Assembly (NCBI GenBank): GCA_037577475.1 | Contig: CM075183.1 | Span: 18,824,781 to 18,888,780, forward strand | Source: Chaunax sp. Z400 | Taxonomy: Eukaryota; Chordata; Actinopteri; Lophiiformes; Chaunacidae | Direction of reading: 5' to 3' | Length of the DNA: 64,000 nucleotides | Shown: one piece after another, positions 60,026 to 64,000 of the stretch | Layout: each line of letters starts with the position of its first letter | Position numbering within the stretch: the first letter of the stretch is position 1 | Notes under the pieces: model-generated | Told to the model about the DNA's origin: nothing | The model's input: the letters and a program-made list of their open reading frames with translations, nothing else | Databases searched by the model: none | Position numbers and translations under genes: made by a program

Positions 60026-63000
60026 AGAGAGCACACAGAACACATACAGCATTAAACACTCCGATGAGGTGCTAGAAAGTGATATTGAATATATGCTACA
60101 GGTGCACCGCAGAGCTACCTGTCCATGCCGTCTTCTCCCAGGCTGTTGGAGGAGAGCCTCTGGGAGTCGACAGTATCTCCTCCCTCCTCTCCCGGCTCGG
60201 TGTGATTCTCAAACTGCTGGATGATGTTCCTCACGCTGCCGGGACGGACTGCACCAACAGATATTGGTCAAATATATCAAACATGCACACTATCAGCAGA
60301 AAGGGAATAAAATGAGGTGGAATCTTCCAACATGAGGAATAACAGCTGGGAATGTTTGGGGAAAAGGAAAAGATTGAAAACAACAAGTGCAACAATATGA
60401 TAAAATAAATACCTTCGTTGGGTGACAACGGGACATGGAATGCTACAAAACCAAAACAAGGCGACAATGAAATCAGAACGAGACTCAATGAAAAATTCCA
60501 TAAATCAATAAACAAAGAATCAAAGGAAAAACAGGACAGAATGAAATCAATATTGCCTGACAAGCACAAATGAGTGATAGCATCACATGTGTGTGTGTGT
60601 GTGTGTGTATTTACTGGACTGCGATGTGTTCCGGGGTTTGCCGATGTACTTCAGGATGGGGTTCCTCTTTTTATCCTCTCCATCTTTCTCTTTCTCTTTC
60701 TTGGCGCCACTCAGCTGTGCAGAGAGGAGCCAAGAAGCCATGTCATATAATAAATGTGTATAATTTATTCTTACTAATTGAATCATATTAATTTCTTTTT
60801 GATCGTAGCTATAACTGTTCTATTTATCTTGGTTATAACAGCTGACAACAGTTTTGGCTACACTTATGAATGCATAAACGTGCTAATTTCTATTCGATCA
60901 AGCATCTTTGAATGTGGGAAATGTAGCTCCAACATTTCAGAACTGCCACCTTTTGTAAAAAGAAAAAGTCAGACATAGTGGCAAAGACTCCTACATGTGA
61001 GCTCTGGGTGACTGAATAATACCACAGTGAGGTACAGCAGCATCTCATGGGAGGACAGAGGAGAGGACCAGACCACACAGGTGAGCTAGAAGCTTTTTAA
61101 AACACAGCTTAAAATGATGAAACATTTGCAACTTCATTCCCTTCTTTAGGAAAAAAAAACAACAACATTTCCACTCTGAGTTTTCGGGAGGGCGGCTGCC
61201 GCTCTTACCTTTTTCGTCTTTAAGAAGGCGAGCCACTTCTCCTTCTCCGTGCTCAGACCGGGGAAGACTTTGGAGTCTCTCAGCTTGATGCCAGAATGAC
61301 GCAGGTATAGGAGCACTGCCGACGCTAGAGGGGAACTGAGGGAGAGGATGAGCGAGGGGGGGGGGCAGAGAGAGGACGGGCAAACACGGGGTGGTGTGGG
61401 TTATGAGCGAGAGGGGGGCGCAAACACAGAGAGAAGGTGTGGAGAAAGAATGAAGTAAATCCCTCAGACAGGTGCCGCTGTTAAATTAAATCCCCTCTCC
61501 GAGAGATAAGACGCTTCTTTTACCTTCTGTCCTCTTCGTGCTTCGAGCTGCAGCAGGAACAGAAAGACACATAACGAGGTGGTTAGCTTTCAAAGAGATA
61601 TCCTTTAAGTTCAATCCACTTTATTCAGGTTCAAACAGCGATACGAGAATCAGACTGTGTAGAGTGGCAGTCATGTGACGGAGATCTGCCCGTGTGTTTA
61701 AAGTCAAAGGTGTCATGTGGTTTACAGGGTTTTGCAGCTGTGGTAATGACCTTTGCTATGATAGCCTGGGTGAGCTCCTTCTGCCGCTTTGTAATAACAA
61801 TTTTATTGGGCCCCAAACATCTGACCCTGTTGCTAAGCAAACCTGATTCGACAGTGTTACGGCGGGTGGGTTGATATTACCTTCAGGATTAGAGCCACGG
61901 GTTAAAACTAAATGTATAATAACATTAAAATGCAGATTTAGACCCAGAATGTCAGTTTTTTTAAGTAAAATATCGAACTTTTAACATAAGAATGATTCAT
62001 TTCCAGAGGATCATCTCTGGTTTAGATGAGTCAACCTGACTGTAAAATGAACCTCACTGTAAAGCAAGTTTACAGTGTTTGATAACAGGACACACATGAT
62101 GTAACAGCAGCGTTTGAGGGAATCACAGACTCACAGTATTTCCCAGAGTGCAGTGACCTGTCTGTCCACCACCTGTCTCTCTTTCGCCGGGTCTCCATCC
62201 AGCTGCAGCAAATCCCCCTCTCCAAACAGAGAGCCGAGACCCATCATCTGCTTGTTCCTATAAAGCGCAAGTTTGAATGTGGTAATTGTGCCAGAACTGG
62301 TCTTAAATGTCTTTTTTTTCTACCTAAGAAGAACAGAGACATAGTAAGACCCAGCTTTTGACTGAAAACCAGTATTAGTGTTTTATCAGTGCTACAAAGA
62401 AAAAACCCCCGCTTCAGTTGTGTACCTGTAGTCCTGAATCTGGTCCTGGATGTCTGGCAGCACTTGCTGCTGCAGCTCAGACAGAGGTCCTCTGATATCC
62501 TCCTGAGCATGAAGTCGACTTTCTGAGGAGACAATGGACACAACGTAACGCTTCATCATAAGATAATTGAATTAGACTTAAGACTTTGTTGTCCCCCATA
62601 GGGAGATTCTTTTCCAGGGCACAACACCAGTCCAACCACAGATCAGACAACGCATTAGCTACTTTCAGACAGGCATCGTGCAGCAGCGGCAAAACGAATC
62701 CTTCTCTGTGACCATTCTCTGTGAACGCCTGCATGCACTGTGAACGCAACGTGACGTACGACACAACAGCGAGCATAAAAGCTGATATATTTCACTATCC
62801 TGAGCTACTGGTGCTGTAATGTGTGACTATGGCTTTATTATATTTATTTATTTCTGTGAGGTTCGGTGAGGAGAGATGGATTATCTTGGTAGCAGTGAGT
62901 TTGTTGCTGTTGGTAACAGATGAGATGTTGAAGAAACAGGTGGAACAGTTCAGTAGGATGGGCTGGATGATGCTCTGGTACAGCAGGAGGAGGAGATGGG

Positions 63001-63417
63001 GAGCGACAGAGTGTGCTGTACAAAACTGATGGGTCACATGACAGAAAAGCTTAATATCAACATCCAAATGCAAAACCCACACCTTAAAAAGCTTTTCGTA
63101 GCCTTACCTATATCTGTGAGGTACTCCTCTCTTACTTTGATTTTCAGGGGCTACAAGGGAACAAAGAAGCAGCAACGTTTGAGATTTTTAGACTCTGATA
63201 TTGTGATGTTAGAGTGATATTTTTGTTTAACATGAAACAGTATTGATATGTTGCAGCCAAAAATGAGAAGTAACTGAGGAATATAAGAATGAAATTGTTA
63301 AGTCATGCTGGTACATACAGCATCTGGGTCCAGGAAATGGGAGCAGATCTGAGGCGCGAGCGTGCGAGCATCTTTGGGACTGGAGCCCAGGTAGGCCTCC
63401 ACCGACAGATAGAACAG
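53490..63417 (-). CDS. arhgef11: PDZ-RhoGEF (Rho guanine nucleotide exchange factor 11), 28 exons, N-terminus outside window
   Basis: Links G-alpha12/13 and plexin-B signals to RhoA activation. Exons, transcript order: 63417-63319, 63150-63108, 62522-62426, 62257-62135, 61547-61524, 61335-61209 (RGS-like), 60714-60615, 60442-60413, 60248-60119, 59968-59762, 59533-59486, 59273-59125, 59014-58874, 57805-57729, 57634-57509, 57399-57282, 57181-57033 (DH), 56909-56834, 56187-56005, 55911-55830, 55694-55614 (PH), 55509-55454, 55317-55183, 55048-54830, 54454-54344, 54219-53924, 53757-53625, 53539-53490. The 3210 nt are in one phase throughout: 1069 residues plus stop. Diagnostic text: SHLRTLRVLDQVFFQKM and MQRLTKYPLLLDNIIKHTE (DH), KRMIHEGPLTWKVSKDK (PH start), SLENPTPPYTP (linker), DEIFHTIEGLMSKLRHLK (C-terminal helix, as in ARHGEF11 and not ARHGEF12). 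The PDZ domain and start lie right of the window. The PH loop carries eight Gly in a row. Confidence 0.93.
55104..55121. repeat. (TA)n microsatellite in an arhgef11 intron
   Basis: Nine TA units, 62 bp into the intron after the exon 55317-55183. Confidence 0.8.
56480..56612. repeat. Possible short repeat fragment in an arhgef11 intron
   Basis: Words GACCCCGCCCCCTCAAAGAA and AATCCAAACGATGCCCAGCT resemble the end of a known type of teleost dispersed element. There is no coding content. Confidence 0.35.
57465..57507. repeat. (GT)n microsatellite touching a splice donor
   Basis: About 21 GT units, ending one base before the donor of the exon 57634-57509 (CAG|GTACAC on the minus strand). The intron therefore starts GTAC(AC)n. 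Confidence 0.9.
58130..58480 (+). pseudogene. Possible transposase N-terminal relic in an arhgef11 intron
   Basis: A plus-strand frame from 58203 reads MDKRRPQSANQAKTSAFFKP, then a Thr/Pro/Ser-rich stretch (TQPEPGTSGEDANSSS) and a stop. Short basic starts of the type MxxR...xxxFF..K followed by PSTS-rich linkers are common at the N-termini of hAT/ZMYM-type transposon proteins. No zinc finger or catalytic part follows. This is a guess from composition and could be chance. Confidence 0.25.
59972..60030. repeat. (GA)n microsatellite at an arhgef11 acceptor
   Basis: About 25 GA units starting four bases from the acceptor at 59969. On the minus strand the repeat is the (CT)n polypyrimidine tract of the exon 59968-59762. 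Confidence 0.9.
60586..60608. repeat. (GT)n microsatellite in an arhgef11 intron
   Basis: About 11 GT units, seven bases from the donor of the exon 60714-60615. Confidence 0.85.
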
Positions 63418-64000
63418 CTGTTGTGGACACACAGAACTATGAGTGGATATGACAAATATAACAATGTTAAAATCTTTACATTTGTTTCGTTAAATGTGAG
63501 ATTTGACCGATAAAATAGTTCTAGATGAGGTTTTTGATTTTCTAGATTTACAGTGAAAAAGGTCTAAAAAAAAAAAAGGAAGAAGAAAAAAAAAGTTGCA
63601 AAAACGTCAACTTCTTTTTTTCTTATATTACCAGAATTACAAGTCAAGACTCCCACAGAACGAAGAATGAAAATTAAAAAAATCTCTATACTGATCTATA
63701 AGTTTGTCTGAGGTGGAAAAGTCGGTTTATCAAAGAAAGCAAAATGGAACAAAGTGCAGTGGAAACAGACTCTGCGAATAAACCGTGACATACATGAAGC
63801 ATCATGTGACTTTAACTTAACCATACTCTTAATATTTATACATCAGTAGAGCATGGAAACATGCATTAATCTGAATTATGGCTAAAAATTGCACTAAATG
63901 TGGATATCTAGCTTGCTAGGAATAGAGGAGGACAACAACCACTGCACTTTGTCTCATTACATTTGTTCTGACTTTAAATATAACGTTGGCCGACCAGAGG
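63418..64000 (-). other. arhgef11 intron continuing past the window
   Basis: No exon is found upstream of the acceptor at 63418. The preceding exon, which should carry the start of the RGS-like domain, lies to the right of the window. Confidence 0.6.

Noticed and set aside
1..64000. CRISPR arrays, operons or prokaryotic mobile elements
   Set aside because: All supported genes are intron-containing vertebrate genes; tandem repeats are microsatellites without spacers.

Overview
The window is nuclear DNA of a ray-finned fish, most likely a spiny-rayed (perciform-type) teleost. Genes have many short GT-AG introns, CA/GA microsatellites are dense, and small teleost-type transposon relics lie between exons. 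No bacterial or viral gene organisation is present. I assembled the genes by hand from splice sites and checked codon phase across every junction.

Layout, left to right. (1) A purine nucleoside phosphorylase gene (minus strand, six exons, last codons cut by the window start). (2) About 15 kb with no coding gene that I can support. (3) kcnj10, the Kir4.1 inward-rectifier potassium channel (plus strand, five coding exons). (4) An immune-receptor block: a seven-Ig Fc-receptor-like gene with three cytoplasmic tyrosine motifs (plus), a one-domain relic of a second copy, a SLAM-family receptor with two ITSMs (plus), and a CD48-like short-tailed SLAM-family gene (minus, convergent with the previous one). 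(5) vangl2, a planar cell polarity core protein (minus). (6) arhgef11 (PDZ-RhoGEF, minus), from its RGS-like domain to its stop codon; the PDZ end lies beyond the right edge.

kcnj10, FCRL, SLAMF, VANGL2 and ARHGEF11 are all 1q23 genes in humans, so the window is a compact version of that linkage group. Functionally there are two themes. The Fc-receptor-like and SLAM-like genes are probably leukocyte surface regulators that signal through SH2-domain partners. vangl2 and arhgef11 both act on cell polarity and the Rho-dependent cytoskeleton.

Points most worth a second look: an open reading frame that extends VANGL2 upstream from an in-frame AUA in strong context; the exactly 22-residue spacing of the three Fc-receptor-like tyrosine motifs; a SLAM-type receptor facing a possible ligand gene; a V domain split by an intron with a hAT-type element inserted 8 bp from a splice donor; and introns inside the kcnj10 coding region.
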